Positions 17,973-27,638 of a DNA stretch of 63,072 nt are shown here, in pieces (position 1 is the stretch's first letter; each line of letters begins with the position of its first letter). The notes beneath the pieces are model-generated. The model was not told the origin of the DNA. It saw nothing but the letters and a program-made list of their open reading frames with translations, and did not search any database. This DNA is from Bacteroidales bacterium (lineage in GTDB: Bacteria > Bacteroidota > Bacteroidia > Bacteroidales > VadinHA17): the NCBI GenBank assembly GCA_011620595.1, contig WOYX01000041.1, positions 27,530 through 90,601 on the forward strand. The letters are read 5' to 3'. Both the position numbers and the translations under genes were made by a program.

Positions 17973-18011
17973 AGTCCTCAGCCCGTGGCTGAAAACCCGT
18001 AGCTGAGGACT
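17973..18011. repeat. Intergenic hairpin between the COG2403-type gene and gpsA
   Basis: Perfect 10-base inverted repeat AGTCCTCAGC / GCTGAGGACT with a 19-base loop. The same segment holds the near-direct repeat CCCGTGGCTGA / CCCGTAGCTGA. It lacks a T-run. It lies in the 258-base gap 17791-18048, which has no gene that I can support. Confidence 0.45.
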
Positions 18012-18048
18012 ACACTCTATTGCCGACTGCTGATTGCGGACTGATATA

Positions 18049-19389
18049 CTACGCCAGTTTGTGCTTCTTCACAAATTCGTCAATCACCTCCTCGAGGTTG
18101 GGGCTGCCTATCTCCTGCAGGTCATACCATACCCTGGTGTTGGGGCGCTTTATATTGATAATACGGTTAAGATCAATGGGAGTACCGATAACAACTCCGT
18201 CACAGTCGGTGTTATTGATGGTGGTCTCAAGGTCCTTCAGCTGCTCGGCACCGTAACCCATGGCCGGCAGAAGGGTACCTATCTCCGGGTATTTTTCAAA
18301 GGTCTCGGTCAGCTTGCCAACGGTGAAGGGTCTCGGATCAACCAGCTCGGCAGCACCGAATTTGTGAGCTGCCACCACGCCTGCACCTATCTTCATCTCT
18401 CCGTGGGTGAGCGTCGGGCCGTCTTCAATGACGAGTACCCTCTTGCCCCGTATCACCGACGGGTCATCAACCCGGATGGGTGAGGCGCCGTCAACCACAA
18501 TTGCCCCGGGTGCTACCTTTGCAATACTCTCGCGGACAGTCTGTATATCTTCCGGACCGGCGCTGTCCATCTTGTTTATGACCACCACGTCGGCCATGCG
18601 AAGCGTCACCTCGCCGGGATAGTATGTCAGCTCGTGACCTGCACGGTGAGGATCGGTTACTGTGATCATCAGGTCAGGATTATAGAAGGGGAAGTCGTTG
18701 TTTCCACCGTCCCAAAGCACCACATCACAACCTGCCGGATCATTCTCGGCTGCACGCAGTATGGCTTCATAGTCGACACCGGCATAAATTACATTGCCCC
18801 TGATAACATGAGGTTCATACTCCTCCATCTCTTCAACCGTGCACTTGTGCCTGGCAAGGTCCGAGATGGCAGCAAAACGCTGTACCTTCTGTTCAACCAG
18901 GTTGCCATAAGGCATTGGGTGACGCACGGCAACCACCTTCAGTCCTTTTGCCATCAGCAATTCAACAACCCTGCGTGATGTCTGGCTCTTGCCGCAGCCT
19001 GTGCGGACAGCCCCGACAGCTATCACTGGCTTGGTGCTTCTGACCATGGTCTCCTTCCATCCCAACAGTATGAAGTTGGCTCCCGCTTCGTTAACAATAG
19101 CACTGGTAGCCATCACTTTATGATAGGTCACATCACTGTAGGAAAAGACACAGTCATCAACCTTCATCTTTCTGATAAGCTGAGGGAGTTCACTCTCGGA
19201 ATGGATTGGGATACCGTCGGGATACAGTTTTCCGGCCAACTCGGCAGGGTATTTCCTGCCGTCAATATCAGGTATCTGTGCAGCAGTGAACGCCACGACA
19301 TTGTAAAGTTCATTGTCTCGGAAATAGGTATTGAAGTTGTGGAAATCCCTTCCTGCTGCTCCGATGATGATCACATTCCTTTTTAACAT
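18049..19389 (-). CDS. COG2403-type GTPase / cyclic 2,3-diphosphoglycerate synthetase-like protein
   Basis: A 446-residue P-loop protein with an N-terminal Rossmann-like domain (NVIIIGAAGRDFHNF), Walker A GAVRTGCGKS at 126-135, an acidic DGGNND at 227-232 and a G4-like NKMD at 272-275. These features match the family related to archaeal cyclic 2,3-diphosphoglycerate synthetase, whose bacterial members have no settled function. It is probably a single-gene transcript, with a promoter box about 70 bases upstream and a 258-base gap to gpsA. Confidence 0.72.
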   Translation of the reverse strand: MLKRNVIIIGAAGRDFHNFNTYFRDNELYNVVAFTAAQIPDIDGRKYPAELAGKLYPDGIPIHSESELPQLIRKMKVDDCVFSYSDVTYHKVMATSAIVNEAGANFILLGWKETMVRSTKPVIAVGAVRTGCGKSQTSRRVVELLMAKGLKVVAVRHPMPYGNLVEQKVQRFAAISDLARHKCTVEEMEEYEPHVIRGNVIYAGVDYEAILRAAENDPAGCDVVLWDGGNNDFPFYNPDLMITVTDPHRAGHELTYYPGEVTLRMADVVVINKMDSAGPEDIQTVRESIAKVAPGAIVVDGASPIRVDDPSVIRGKRVLVIEDGPTLTHGEMKIGAGVVAAHKFGAAELVDPRPFTVGKLTETFEKYPEIGTLLPAMGYGAEQLKDLETTINNTDCDGVVIGTPIDLNRIINIKRPNTRVWYDLQEIGSPNLEEVIDEFVKKHKLA

Positions 19390-19458
19390 ATAACCTCCTT
19401 GTTTTTTATTGATAATTATTAATAATAATATCTTTTTTTAAAGGGCATCAGTGTCCGG

Positions 19459-19466
19459 CAAATTTA
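19459..19466 (-). promoter_or_regulatory. -7 box (TAAATTTG) for the COG2403-type gene
   Basis: Exact TAnnTTTG match on the minus strand, about 70 bases upstream of the ATG at 19389. The surrounding 19390-19640 is AT-rich and non-coding. Confidence 0.4.
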
Positions 19467-19640
19467 TAATTTGTAACTGAATTTTGAGGTGATTTAAGTC
19501 AGTTTATTCCTTTCTGCCAGCTTCTCATAATATTTTGAAAATATGCAAGTTAATAAATCAGAGGATATTGTTGAATAATATGAAGGTTAATATTTTAAAC
19601 CTCAGATTATTGGCAGAATCTTTGCAGTAATGCTTTATGG

Positions 19641-20252
19641 ATGAATGTCCTTGCCCACATATATCTCTCTGGCGACTCGGATGATATTATCATTGGAAAC
19701 TATATTGGTGATTACGTAAAGGGCCGTGACTATCTGAAGTATCCCGAGGGAATTCGAAAGGGCATTATCATTCACCGGCACATCGATGCCTTCACCGACA
19801 GGCATCCGGTGGTGCATCGCAGCAAGCTTCCCTTCACCGGAAGGTACAGGAAATATGCAGGTGTGATAACTGACATACTGTATGATCACTACCTGACCAA
19901 AGAGTGGGATCTCTTCTCGCGGCGTCCGCTGGAGAGTGTGACCTATAATTTCTACCGGGCCATGGTTAACAATTTCGAGATCCTTCCCGAAACGGTACGT
20001 GAGAAGATGCCTTTCTTCATCATTGACAACTGGCTTGAGACCTATCAGACCACCAGGGGCATCAGGAGAGTGCTTAAGACACTAAGTTCCATGACCTCAC
20101 TGCCCAAAGAGACAAGGTGGGCAATGCGGGTATGGAAGAAGAACTATTACGCTATCGGTGAGGACTTTATGGAGTTCTTCCCGCAGCTTGTGAATTACGT
20201 TGAGTCGGAGTTCGGGATAGTTCTCTCCCCCGGCATGCGCGTTCCGTTCTGA
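19641..20252 (+). CDS. acpH: Acyl carrier protein phosphodiesterase (AcpH, DUF479)
   Basis: A 203-residue HD-type protein of the AcpH family, which removes the 4'-phosphopantetheine arm from ACP. The start MNVLAHIYLSG and the blocks GNYIGDYVKG, HRHIDAFTD and YDHYLTKEW (metal-ligand His/Asp pairs) fit the family. Its TGA stop abuts the reverse TGA stop of rodA, so the palindrome TGATCA at 20250-20255 ends both genes. The true physiological substrate in this phylum is uncertain. Confidence 0.85.
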   Translation: MNVLAHIYLSGDSDDIIIGNYIGDYVKGRDYLKYPEGIRKGIIIHRHIDAFTDRHPVVHRSKLPFTGRYRKYAGVITDILYDHYLTKEWDLFSRRPLESVTYNFYRAMVNNFEILPETVREKMPFFIIDNWLETYQTTRGIRRVLKTLSSMTSLPKETRWAMRVWKKNYYAIGEDFMEFFPQLVNYVESEFGIVLSPGMRVPF

Positions 20253-21668
20253 TCAGCCGAGGTACTCGGTCCTCCCGGCATCAAGCCTGAGAAAGACAAA
20301 TAGCAGGATGGTGAATCCCCAAAGAGAGCTTCCACCATAGCTGAAGAAGGGCAGGGGTATACCTATCACCGGCATGACACCTATGGTCATCCCGATATTT
20401 ATGAAAAAATGTACAAGGAAGAGAGCCACGACGCCGTAACCGTAAGTTCGTACAAAGGTTGTGCGCTGCCTCTCTGCCAGCAGCAGTAGCCTCAGGAGAA
20501 GCCACACAAAGAGTCCTGTTACCACCACAGACCCGATGAAACCCCACTCTTCGCCAACGGTGCAGAAGATAAAGTCAGTGCTCTGTTCAGGTACAAACTT
20601 GAACTTGGTCTGTGTACCGTTGAGGTATCCCTTGCCGGAGAATCCTCCCGACCCTATGGAGATAAGTGACTGGTTAAGGTTGTAACCCTCTCCGAACGGA
20701 TCCTCCTCGATGCCCAGCATGATATTTATCCTGGTCTGCTGATGAGGCTTAAGTATATTGTTAAAGGCATAGTCTACCGAAAACAGATAGATTATTCCCC
20801 CGAGGAGAAACGCATATATGATGGCAGGCATCTTTAGTTTCAGCCTGTAGATATACCAGGCATAGCCTATCCCTGCCAGTAAGACCGCAATAACTATTAT
20901 GCCGGAGGTCTTCATTCCCAGCAGATAATGTCCTGCGAGGAAGGCCACACCGGCGGCAGGCAGGAGGATACCCAGGGCACGCAGCGTGAGGGACCAGCCT
21001 GAGGTCACCAGCATGACCACTATGGCCAGCACTATCAGTCCTGCCGCCACAGGCACGTTGCCCAGCATAAGTGTAAGCAGGAAGAGGGCTGCGGCGAGGA
21101 TAGCCGAGATAAAGACATAGATGCTCATGCCTTCGCGGTAGAGGACAATGAAGAAGGCAAAATAGGTGATAACCGAGCCCATGTCGGGCTGTAAGGCTAT
21201 CAGTATCATGGGAACCAATATTATGGCTGTGGCAGGTGCCATTACATCCAGTCCCGACGACTGCCGTCGGCTGTTGAGGAATGAGGCCAGGGCCAGGCCG
21301 GTGGCAAATTTGGCGAACTCGGAGGGTTGGATGCTGAAGGATCCGATCTCAAACCACGCCCTGGCGCCGTGAATCTCCTTCCCCAATACCAGTACCAGCA
21401 GCAGCAGGAAGATCATGATGCCGTAAAAGAACCATGCAAAGAAAAAATAGAGTTTGTTGTCAGTGACCATTATCAGCACTGCAAGCACCAGTGCAGCGAT
21501 AATAAACACCAGCTGTTTGCCGTACCGCTGTGACATGTCGAATATGCTTGTATGCTGCTCATTATAGACGGCAGCATAAATGTTCAGCCATCCCATGACC
21601 ATCATCAACAGCCACAGTATCACCGTGACCCAGTCGAGCCTTGCCAGTATGTTATTCCTCTTCTGCAT
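20253..21668 (-). CDS. rodA: Peptidoglycan polymerase RodA (SEDS family)
   Basis: SEDS glycosyltransferase that polymerises peptidoglycan during elongation with PBP2. The 471-residue protein has around ten or more hydrophobic segments and the C-terminal signature PVIGIPLPFFSYGGSS. It is longer than E. coli RodA because of a Bacteroidota-type extra central region. Its start overlaps the mrdA stop by 17 bases. It is the last gene of the purH-mreBCD-mrdA-rodA run. Confidence 0.95.
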   Translation of the reverse strand: MQKRNNILARLDWVTVILWLLMMVMGWLNIYAAVYNEQHTSIFDMSQRYGKQLVFIIAALVLAVLIMVTDNKLYFFFAWFFYGIMIFLLLLVLVLGKEIHGARAWFEIGSFSIQPSEFAKFATGLALASFLNSRRQSSGLDVMAPATAIILVPMILIALQPDMGSVITYFAFFIVLYREGMSIYVFISAILAAALFLLTLMLGNVPVAAGLIVLAIVVMLVTSGWSLTLRALGILLPAAGVAFLAGHYLLGMKTSGIIVIAVLLAGIGYAWYIYRLKLKMPAIIYAFLLGGIIYLFSVDYAFNNILKPHQQTRINIMLGIEEDPFGEGYNLNQSLISIGSGGFSGKGYLNGTQTKFKFVPEQSTDFIFCTVGEEWGFIGSVVVTGLFVWLLLRLLLLAERQRTTFVRTYGYGVVALFLVHFFINIGMTIGVMPVIGIPLPFFSYGGSSLWGFTILLFVFLRLDAGRTEYLG

Positions 21669-23487
21669 CCGGTGTTATTACAACTCTCAGCACATAGTCC
21701 TCAAGGTACTTTCTCTTAATCCTTCCCGTCAGGTATTTCTCTATCATCAGGCTGGCTATCGGCGCTGCGAATGTGGATCCGAAGCCTGCATTCTCAACAT
21801 ATACGGCTATGGCTATCTGCGGGTCCTCTTTGGGAGCAAAGGCCACAAATATCGAATGGTCCTTGCCATGGGGGTTCTGTGCCGTGCCGGTCTTGCCGCA
21901 GATAATTATGCTGTCGAGCCTGGCACCCCGTGCTGTGGAACCCACTCCTCCGTTGACAGCACCCTCCATGCCCTCTATCACCGGTTCAAAGTTCTCGGGC
22001 AATATACCGGTGGTATATCTCTGTGTATAGAGGGGTGAGGGTGTGCCGTCCTCTCCTGTCTTTTTGATGACATGAGGAATATAGAATGATCCTCTGTTGG
22101 CTATGACGGCGGTCATATTTGCCATCTGCAGCGGTGTCGCCCCTATCTCCCCCTGTCCTATTGCCAGGGAGATGACCGTCAGCGCCTTCCATCGGTCCTT
22201 GCCATAATACCTGTCATAATAGGAACGTGCCGGCACAAAGCCCGGCAGCTCGTTGGGCAGGTCTATCCCCAACTTATTACCAAACCCAAAGGCTACCAGG
22301 TACTCCCTCCACCTGTCATACGCCTCCTGTACAGATTCGTATTCACTGTTTTCGAGTATGTTCCTGAAGGCGTTGCAAAACCATGAGTTGCATGACTGAG
22401 CTACTGCATCGGGAAGATTAAGGGGCGAGCGGTGTGCATGACACCCCACGGTGATGGAGCCGGCATGATAGCCATAATTGCAGCTGAAAAGAGAGGTCGG
22501 GCTTATCACCTCCTCCTGAAGCCCTATGAGGCCGTTCATGATCTTGAATGTGGAACCGGGAGGGTAAGAAGCCATCAGCGCCCTGTCAAACAGAGGCTTG
22601 ACTGTGTCAGCCTGCAGCCTGGCAAAATTGGAGGAACGGACCCTGCCCACAAGCAGGGAAGGGTCATATGAAGGTGATGTAACAAGTGACAATATCTCCC
22701 CTGTGGCAGGTTCAATTGCTACTATTGATCCGGTTTTGTTGAGCATCAGCTTCTCACCGTACTCCTGGAGTCCGAGGTCAATTGTAGACCACAGGTTTGT
22801 ACCCGGAACTGCTATAGTATCATACCGCCCGTCGGCGTATGACCCTTTTATGTTATTGTGGACGTCAACCAGGAATATGTTTACCCCCTTTGATCCGCGC
22901 AGTTTCTCCTCGTAAGACTTTTCAATACCGCTGACGCCTATGTAGTCGCCTGACCTGTAATACCTGTCGCGCGCAATGAGCCTGTTGTCAACCTCGCCGA
23001 CGTAACCGAGAAGGTGGGCCGCCACCGGGCGGGTATACTTTCTCAGTGTTCTGGCCTGCACGTAGAAACCCGGAAATCTGTAGAGCTCCTCCTGCAGCAC
23101 CGCATAGGTCTCCGAGGAGATCATCTTCAGAAAGACCGAAGGAGTACGGTGCGAGTAGGCCTTGGCGACCCTCATTCTCTCCCTGAAGTCATCCATGGTG
23201 ATACCCAGTATCTCATTGAACCTGGCCGTATCAAACACACTGGTCTGTACCGGTATGACCAGGAGGTCATAGGCCGCCTGGTTATAAACCATCAGCTCCC
23301 CGTTACGGTCATAGATAAGCCCGCGCGCAGGATACTGCGTCACCGGCCTGAGTGCATTATTGGCAGCTGAGACGCGGTATGTCTTGTCTACAATCTGAAC
23401 AAGGAACAGCCGGACTATCAAAATCAGGGCACTGGTCAGTATAAGACCCATGATGATATATTTCCTTCTGGCAAACCGGTCTTTCAT
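21652..23487 (-). CDS. mrdA: Penicillin-binding protein 2 (elongation transpeptidase)
   Basis: Class B PBP crosslinking peptidoglycan in the elongation complex. It has an N-terminal membrane anchor (about 11-32) and pedestal domain, then a transpeptidase with the SxxK motif STFK at about 312-315, an SxN-type SCNSW and KTGTAQN. I chose the ATG at 23487 (MKDRFARRKYI), ten bases after the mreD stop. An in-frame ATG at 23523 would overlap mreD and add a charged, non-conserved stretch. That gives 611 residues. Confidence 0.94.
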   Translation of the reverse strand: MKDRFARRKYIIMGLILTSALILIVRLFLVQIVDKTYRVSAANNALRPVTQYPARGLIYDRNGELMVYNQAAYDLLVIPVQTSVFDTARFNEILGITMDDFRERMRVAKAYSHRTPSVFLKMISSETYAVLQEELYRFPGFYVQARTLRKYTRPVAAHLLGYVGEVDNRLIARDRYYRSGDYIGVSGIEKSYEEKLRGSKGVNIFLVDVHNNIKGSYADGRYDTIAVPGTNLWSTIDLGLQEYGEKLMLNKTGSIVAIEPATGEILSLVTSPSYDPSLLVGRVRSSNFARLQADTVKPLFDRALMASYPPGSTFKIMNGLIGLQEEVISPTSLFSCNYGYHAGSITVGCHAHRSPLNLPDAVAQSCNSWFCNAFRNILENSEYESVQEAYDRWREYLVAFGFGNKLGIDLPNELPGFVPARSYYDRYYGKDRWKALTVISLAIGQGEIGATPLQMANMTAVIANRGSFYIPHVIKKTGEDGTPSPLYTQRYTTGILPENFEPVIEGMEGAVNGGVGSTARGARLDSIIICGKTGTAQNPHGKDHSIFVAFAPKEDPQIAIAVYVENAGFGSTFAAPIASLMIEKYLTGRIKRKYLEDYVLRVVITPDAEEE

Positions 23488-23497
23488 CGCTGGTCCC

Positions 23498-24001
23498 TCA
23501 TCTTCGCTGCCTGATAAAATCAAAAAGCATGATAAAGAAGGTTGTCACCGCAGTGCTTAGAAGTACTCTCACCATGGTATGGAGAAAGTTGCTGAAAGTG
23601 AAGATTTCCACAAGGAAGAGAGAGAGGTGGTGCACAAAGACAACCGTTACCGTGTAAAAGAGAAACCATCTGAGGCCGTTGCGGTATAAGGAGGGCGACA
23701 TGTCGGGGTCATTGACCTCCGATGTTATGTTGAGGGTCAGGATCAAGGGTCTCACGAACCCTGCCATAACCGTGGCAAAGGCATGAACTCCCAGTGTCCC
23801 TGAAAAAAGATCGATCACCAGACCCGTGAAGAATGCCAGTAGAAGAAGGAACCATGAAGGAATGGAAAATGGCAGTATCAGAATAAACATCACATAGACA
23901 TAGGGGTTGACATACCCGCTGAACTCTATGTTGTTGAATATGATCAGCTGAAGCACTATCAGCACAATGAAGGCACCGGAATATCTTGACAGGTTTTTCA
24001 T
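23498..24001 (-). CDS. mreD: Rod shape-determining protein MreD
   Basis: A 167-residue integral membrane protein with five or six hydrophobic segments, in the position of MreD between mreC and mrdA. It links MreB filaments to the periplasmic synthases. Its ATG overlaps the mreC stop by four bases, indicating translational coupling. Identity rests on size, hydropathy and context, because MreD sequence is poorly conserved. Confidence 0.88.
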   Translation of the reverse strand: MKNLSRYSGAFIVLIVLQLIIFNNIEFSGYVNPYVYVMFILILPFSIPSWFLLLLAFFTGLVIDLFSGTLGVHAFATVMAGFVRPLILTLNITSEVNDPDMSPSLYRNGLRWFLFYTVTVVFVHHLSLFLVEIFTFSNFLHTMVRVLLSTAVTTFFIMLFDFIRQRR

Positions 24002-24822
24002 CGCGTGACCTCCGCTTCCAGATTTTGTTTTTCCTCGCGGTTGAGGCTGCCTATCAGGAATACATTTGTAAGTCTCTTGAAATCAGTTGAGAGCATCACC
24101 TTCAGGGAGAGGAAGTCACCACCGCGCTCCTGCTCCCCGGTGAGTGTCCCGACCAGCAATCCTGCCGGGAAGATTGCAGAATACCCACTGGTGACGATGG
24201 TATCACCCTCCGTTATGCTGACATGATGGGGTATCTCAGACAGCGTGGCATACCTGTGACTTATGCCGTCCCATGCCAGTGATCCGAAGTAGTCATTTCG
24301 TGCAATGCTGGCACTCAGCCTGAAATCGGCGTTAAGCAGTGACATGACCACAGAGTAGCGGGGAGAGACACCTACCACAACGCCTACCACTCCCGTGGCT
24401 GAGGCTACTCCCATACCGCGTGTGACGCCATGCCGCGACCCTCTGTCAATTGTAATGAAGTTCTTCTGTTTGTTTACGGAATTGTTAACCACCTTTGCAT
24501 TGAGATAGGAATAGCTTATTCCGCTGAGGCTGTCATCAACGGTCAGGAACTGTTCCTGCATGCCGGCTTCCAGGGCTTCCAGGCGACCCCGCAGCATGAT
24601 GTTCTCTGCCACCAGCTCCTCATTTATCTGTCTAAGTCTGAAGTAATTAGTGCCAGCATCAATCCTTTTTGAGACGAAGCCCGAAACGGTGCGGGCGGCA
24701 TTGTAAGCAACAGTCTGATGGTAGTTGTGTGAGGAAAAGATCAGCACCAAAGCCACTGCTTCCAGTATCAGGAACAGGATCAGGGTTTTAAACCTGAGCA
24801 GGAAGTTCAGCAGGCTTCTCAT
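23998..24822 (-). CDS. mreC: Rod shape-determining protein MreC
   Basis: Bitopic scaffold protein of the elongation machine, 274 residues. It has an N-terminal membrane segment (about 12-30), a coiled coil (about 60-85) and a periplasmic beta-rich domain containing NSVNKQKNFITIDRGS and GMGVASATGVVGVV, typical of MreC. It lies between mreB and mreD. Confidence 0.94.
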   Translation of the reverse strand: MRSLLNFLLRFKTLILFLILEAVALVLIFSSHNYHQTVAYNAARTVSGFVSKRIDAGTNYFRLRQINEELVAENIMLRGRLEALEAGMQEQFLTVDDSLSGISYSYLNAKVVNNSVNKQKNFITIDRGSRHGVTRGMGVASATGVVGVVVGVSPRYSVVMSLLNADFRLSASIARNDYFGSLAWDGISHRYATLSEIPHHVSITEGDTIVTSGYSAIFPAGLLVGTLTGEQERGGDFLSLKVMLSTDFKRLTNVFLIGSLNREEKQNLEAEVTR

Positions 24823-24835
24823 TCATGCAGAGGAT

Positions 24836-25858
24836 TTATCTCATCAGGAATGGATACTTCTCCACATTCTTCAGGGCCACACCAGTACCTCTTACAACGG
24901 CATGAAGGGGATCCTCGGAGACCCTGAACGGTATATTGATCTTATCGGTAAGCCGTTTGTCAAGGCCGCGCAGCAACGCTCCTCCGCCAGCAAGGAAGAC
25001 TCCCCTGTTGACTATGTCAGCATACAGTTCGGGAGGTGTCTGCTCGAGTACCTGCAGGATGGAGGCTTCGATCTTGGTCAGCGACTTGTCGAGGCAGTAG
25101 GCAATCTCCTGGTATGATACCGGTATCTCAATGGGTAGCGAAGTCATCAGGTTTGGCCCCCGCACTATGAAATCGGCCGGAGGATCTTCAATATCAGGGA
25201 GGGCAGCGCCTACGGCGATCTTGATATCCTCGGCGGTCTTCTCCCCGATCTTGATATTATGCTGGTGTCTCATGTACGACTGGATGTCGGCGGTGAAGCC
25301 ATCGCCGGCGACGCGTATCGACCTGTTGCAGACGATGCCCCCCAGGGCTATCACAGCTATCTCCGTGGTTCCGCCGCCTATATCCACCACCATGCAACCT
25401 TCCGGTGCCTCAACATCGAGACCTATGCCTATGGCAGCAGCCATGGGCTCATATATCAGGTATACATCCCTGCCCCCGGCATGCTCAGAGGAGTCACGTA
25501 CCGCCCTTATCTCCACCTCAGTGCTGCCGCAGGGTATTCCCACAACCATTTTGAGGGAGGGAGAGAAGAATTTCGGACCTGTATTAATCATCTTGATCAT
25601 ACCCCTGATCATCAGTTCTGCTGCGTTGAAATCGGCAATGACGCCGTCTCTCAGGGGCCTGATAACCCGTATGTTTTCATGTGTCCTGCCATGCATCTGT
25701 CTGGCTTTCTCGCCTATAGCTATCAGCTTGCCCGAATTACGGTCGATAGCCACAATGGAAGGCTCATCAACAACCAGCTTGTCATTGGCAATAATATTAG
25801 TATTTGCAGTGCCCAGGTCTATCGCAACCTCCTGTGAAAGAAAAGAAAATAATCCCAT
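24836..25858 (-). CDS. mreB: Cell-shape actin homologue MreB
   Basis: Actin-fold ATPase forming membrane-bound filaments that direct side-wall growth. The 340-residue protein begins with a membrane-binding hydrophobic tip followed by the phosphate-1 motif DLGTANT, and has the phosphate-2 motif DIGGGTTE and the GGGALLRGLD adenosine motif. It lies 30 bases downstream of purH, an order conserved in the phylum. Confidence 0.97.
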   Translation of the reverse strand: MGLFSFLSQEVAIDLGTANTNIIANDKLVVDEPSIVAIDRNSGKLIAIGEKARQMHGRTHENIRVIRPLRDGVIADFNAAELMIRGMIKMINTGPKFFSPSLKMVVGIPCGSTEVEIRAVRDSSEHAGGRDVYLIYEPMAAAIGIGLDVEAPEGCMVVDIGGGTTEIAVIALGGIVCNRSIRVAGDGFTADIQSYMRHQHNIKIGEKTAEDIKIAVGAALPDIEDPPADFIVRGPNLMTSLPIEIPVSYQEIAYCLDKSLTKIEASILQVLEQTPPELYADIVNRGVFLAGGGALLRGLDKRLTDKINIPFRVSEDPLHAVVRGTGVALKNVEKYPFLMR

Positions 25859-25888
25859 AGGTCCTTTGTGCTATTTCTCGTTTTATGT

Positions 25889-27412
25889 TTAGTGTTTAAA
25901 GTGTCTTATACCAGTAAAAACCATGGCCATGCCCGTTTTATTGCAGTAGTCTGTTGATTCCTGGTCACGTACCGACCCTCCGGGCTGTACCACTGCAGTT
26001 ATTCCTGCCTCCCCGGCTGTTGTGACCGAGTCGGCAAAGGGGAAGAAGGCATCTGACGCCATCACAGCCCCCTCCAGGCTGAAGCCGAAGGCACGGGCCT
26101 TATCTATTGCCTGCCGGAGCGCATCTATTCTTGATGTCTGGCCTATCCCGCTGGCACATAGCTGTCTCCCCTTTGCCAGCACGATGGCGTTTGAACGGCT
26201 GTGTTTGACTATCCTGTTTGCAAAGACCATGTCAGCATACTCCTCCTCCGTCGGATGCCTGTCAGTCACAGGCTTCATATCCCCTGCTGATTCTGCCGCC
26301 CTGTCACGCTCCTGCCAGAGCACTCCTCCGGGCATCGGCCTGAACAAGGCCGCCGGTGCCGTGGCATCCTTGCGGCACAGTATGATTCTGTTTTTCTTAT
26401 GGCTCAGTATCTCAACGGCACCGGGTGTGAACGAGGGTGCCATGACCACCTCGAGAAAGATTTTATCCATCTCCTCTGCCACCGTCTCATCAACCTCCCT
26501 GTTGGTGATGGCCACGCCACCGTAGGCTGATACCGGGTCACATGCCAGGGCTGCCTCCCAGGCATCCTTCAGGCTGTCGCGGCATGCGACGCCACAGGCA
26601 TTGTTGTGCTTGATGACCGCAAAGGTGATCTCTTCAAACTCATCTATCAGGCTCATCGCTGCGTCAATGTCGAGCAGGTTGTTGTATGACAGCTCCTTTC
26701 CGTGCAACTGCTCAAAGACCAGATCCGGATCGCCGAAGAAGATCCCCTTCTGGTGCGGGTTCTCGCCATAACGGAGTGGATGGGCCGAAATAATGCTCTG
26801 CTTGAAGGCAGCAATGTCCCCGTTGCGGTTAAACCAGTTGAAGATGGCTGTATCATAATGCGATGTCATATTGAATGCCTCAAGTGCAAAGCGGTACCTC
26901 TCTTCCGCTGATACCACCCCGCCCTTCCCGTCAAGAAGCAGCAACAGCTCTTCATACTGACCTCGCGAGGAGACTATCAGCACATCAGCCCAGTTCTTGG
27001 CCCCGGCCCTGATGAGCGAAATGCCACCTATGTCAATTTTTTCAATAATATCCTGGTCTGATGCCCCTGAGGCTACTGTCTCCTCAAATGGATAGAGATC
27101 AACTATCACAAGGTCAAAGAGAGTAATGCCATATTCTGCCACCTGACTCATGTCCTCCCCATGGCCCCTGCGGGCCAGTATGCCTCCGAAGATGCCGGGG
27201 TGCAGTGTCTTGACCCTGCCACCGAGGATCGACGGATAACCGGTGATATCCTCCACCTTCACGGCAGCAACACCTGCAGCCGTAATGAATTCATAAGAGC
27301 CCCCCGTGGAAACAATGGTTGCTCCGATACCTTCCAGCTTCTTTACAACAGCTTCCAGCCCTTCTTTACAATATACCGAAATAAAGGCACTCTTTATTTT
27401 TATATCACTCAT
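25889..27412 (-). CDS. purH: Bifunctional AICAR transformylase/IMP cyclohydrolase
   Basis: Performs the last two steps of IMP synthesis. The N-terminal MGS-like IMP cyclohydrolase domain (about 1-150) starts at KSAFISVY and includes STGGSYEFI. The C-terminal transformylase domain contains RYGENPHQKG and a KHNNACG-type active-site block. The start at 27412 (MSDIKIKSAF) is preferred over 27418 by similarity, giving 507 residues. It heads the cell-shape operon. Confidence 0.96.
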   Translation of the reverse strand: MSDIKIKSAFISVYCKEGLEAVVKKLEGIGATIVSTGGSYEFITAAGVAAVKVEDITGYPSILGGRVKTLHPGIFGGILARRGHGEDMSQVAEYGITLFDLVIVDLYPFEETVASGASDQDIIEKIDIGGISLIRAGAKNWADVLIVSSRGQYEELLLLLDGKGGVVSAEERYRFALEAFNMTSHYDTAIFNWFNRNGDIAAFKQSIISAHPLRYGENPHQKGIFFGDPDLVFEQLHGKELSYNNLLDIDAAMSLIDEFEEITFAVIKHNNACGVACRDSLKDAWEAALACDPVSAYGGVAITNREVDETVAEEMDKIFLEVVMAPSFTPGAVEILSHKKNRIILCRKDATAPAALFRPMPGGVLWQERDRAAESAGDMKPVTDRHPTEEEYADMVFANRIVKHSRSNAIVLAKGRQLCASGIGQTSRIDALRQAIDKARAFGFSLEGAVMASDAFFPFADSVTTAGEAGITAVVQPGGSVRDQESTDYCNKTGMAMVFTGIRHFKH

Positions 27413-27579
27413 AATCAATTAGTAAGATAAATGATGTCAAGGTGGGTGCGATCGGTTAAAAATAGATATTTTTTTTAACAACCAAGGGTTCATGACAGAA
27501 TTGAATTGATGATTTATTGGGGATCTCTTGATGTTTCTGTTCCGACATTCATTCAGGGACAAAATCATGCAGATTTTAA

Positions 27580-27617
27580 TTTGCCGGTGCAAAATCGACC
27601 GTTTTTATGTAAGTTTG
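27580..27617 (+). promoter_or_regulatory. Shared 38-base promoter/operator element, copy 1
   Basis: Dyad TTTGC-CGGT-GCAAA, then ATC, two variable bases, CCG, TTTTTATG and the -7 box TAAGTTTG (27610-27617). The same arrangement with four differences occurs at 33910-33947. The box lies 21 bases before the permease ATG at 27639. Confidence 0.7.
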
Positions 27618-27638
27618 ACCGGAATTAACGGCCGGACC

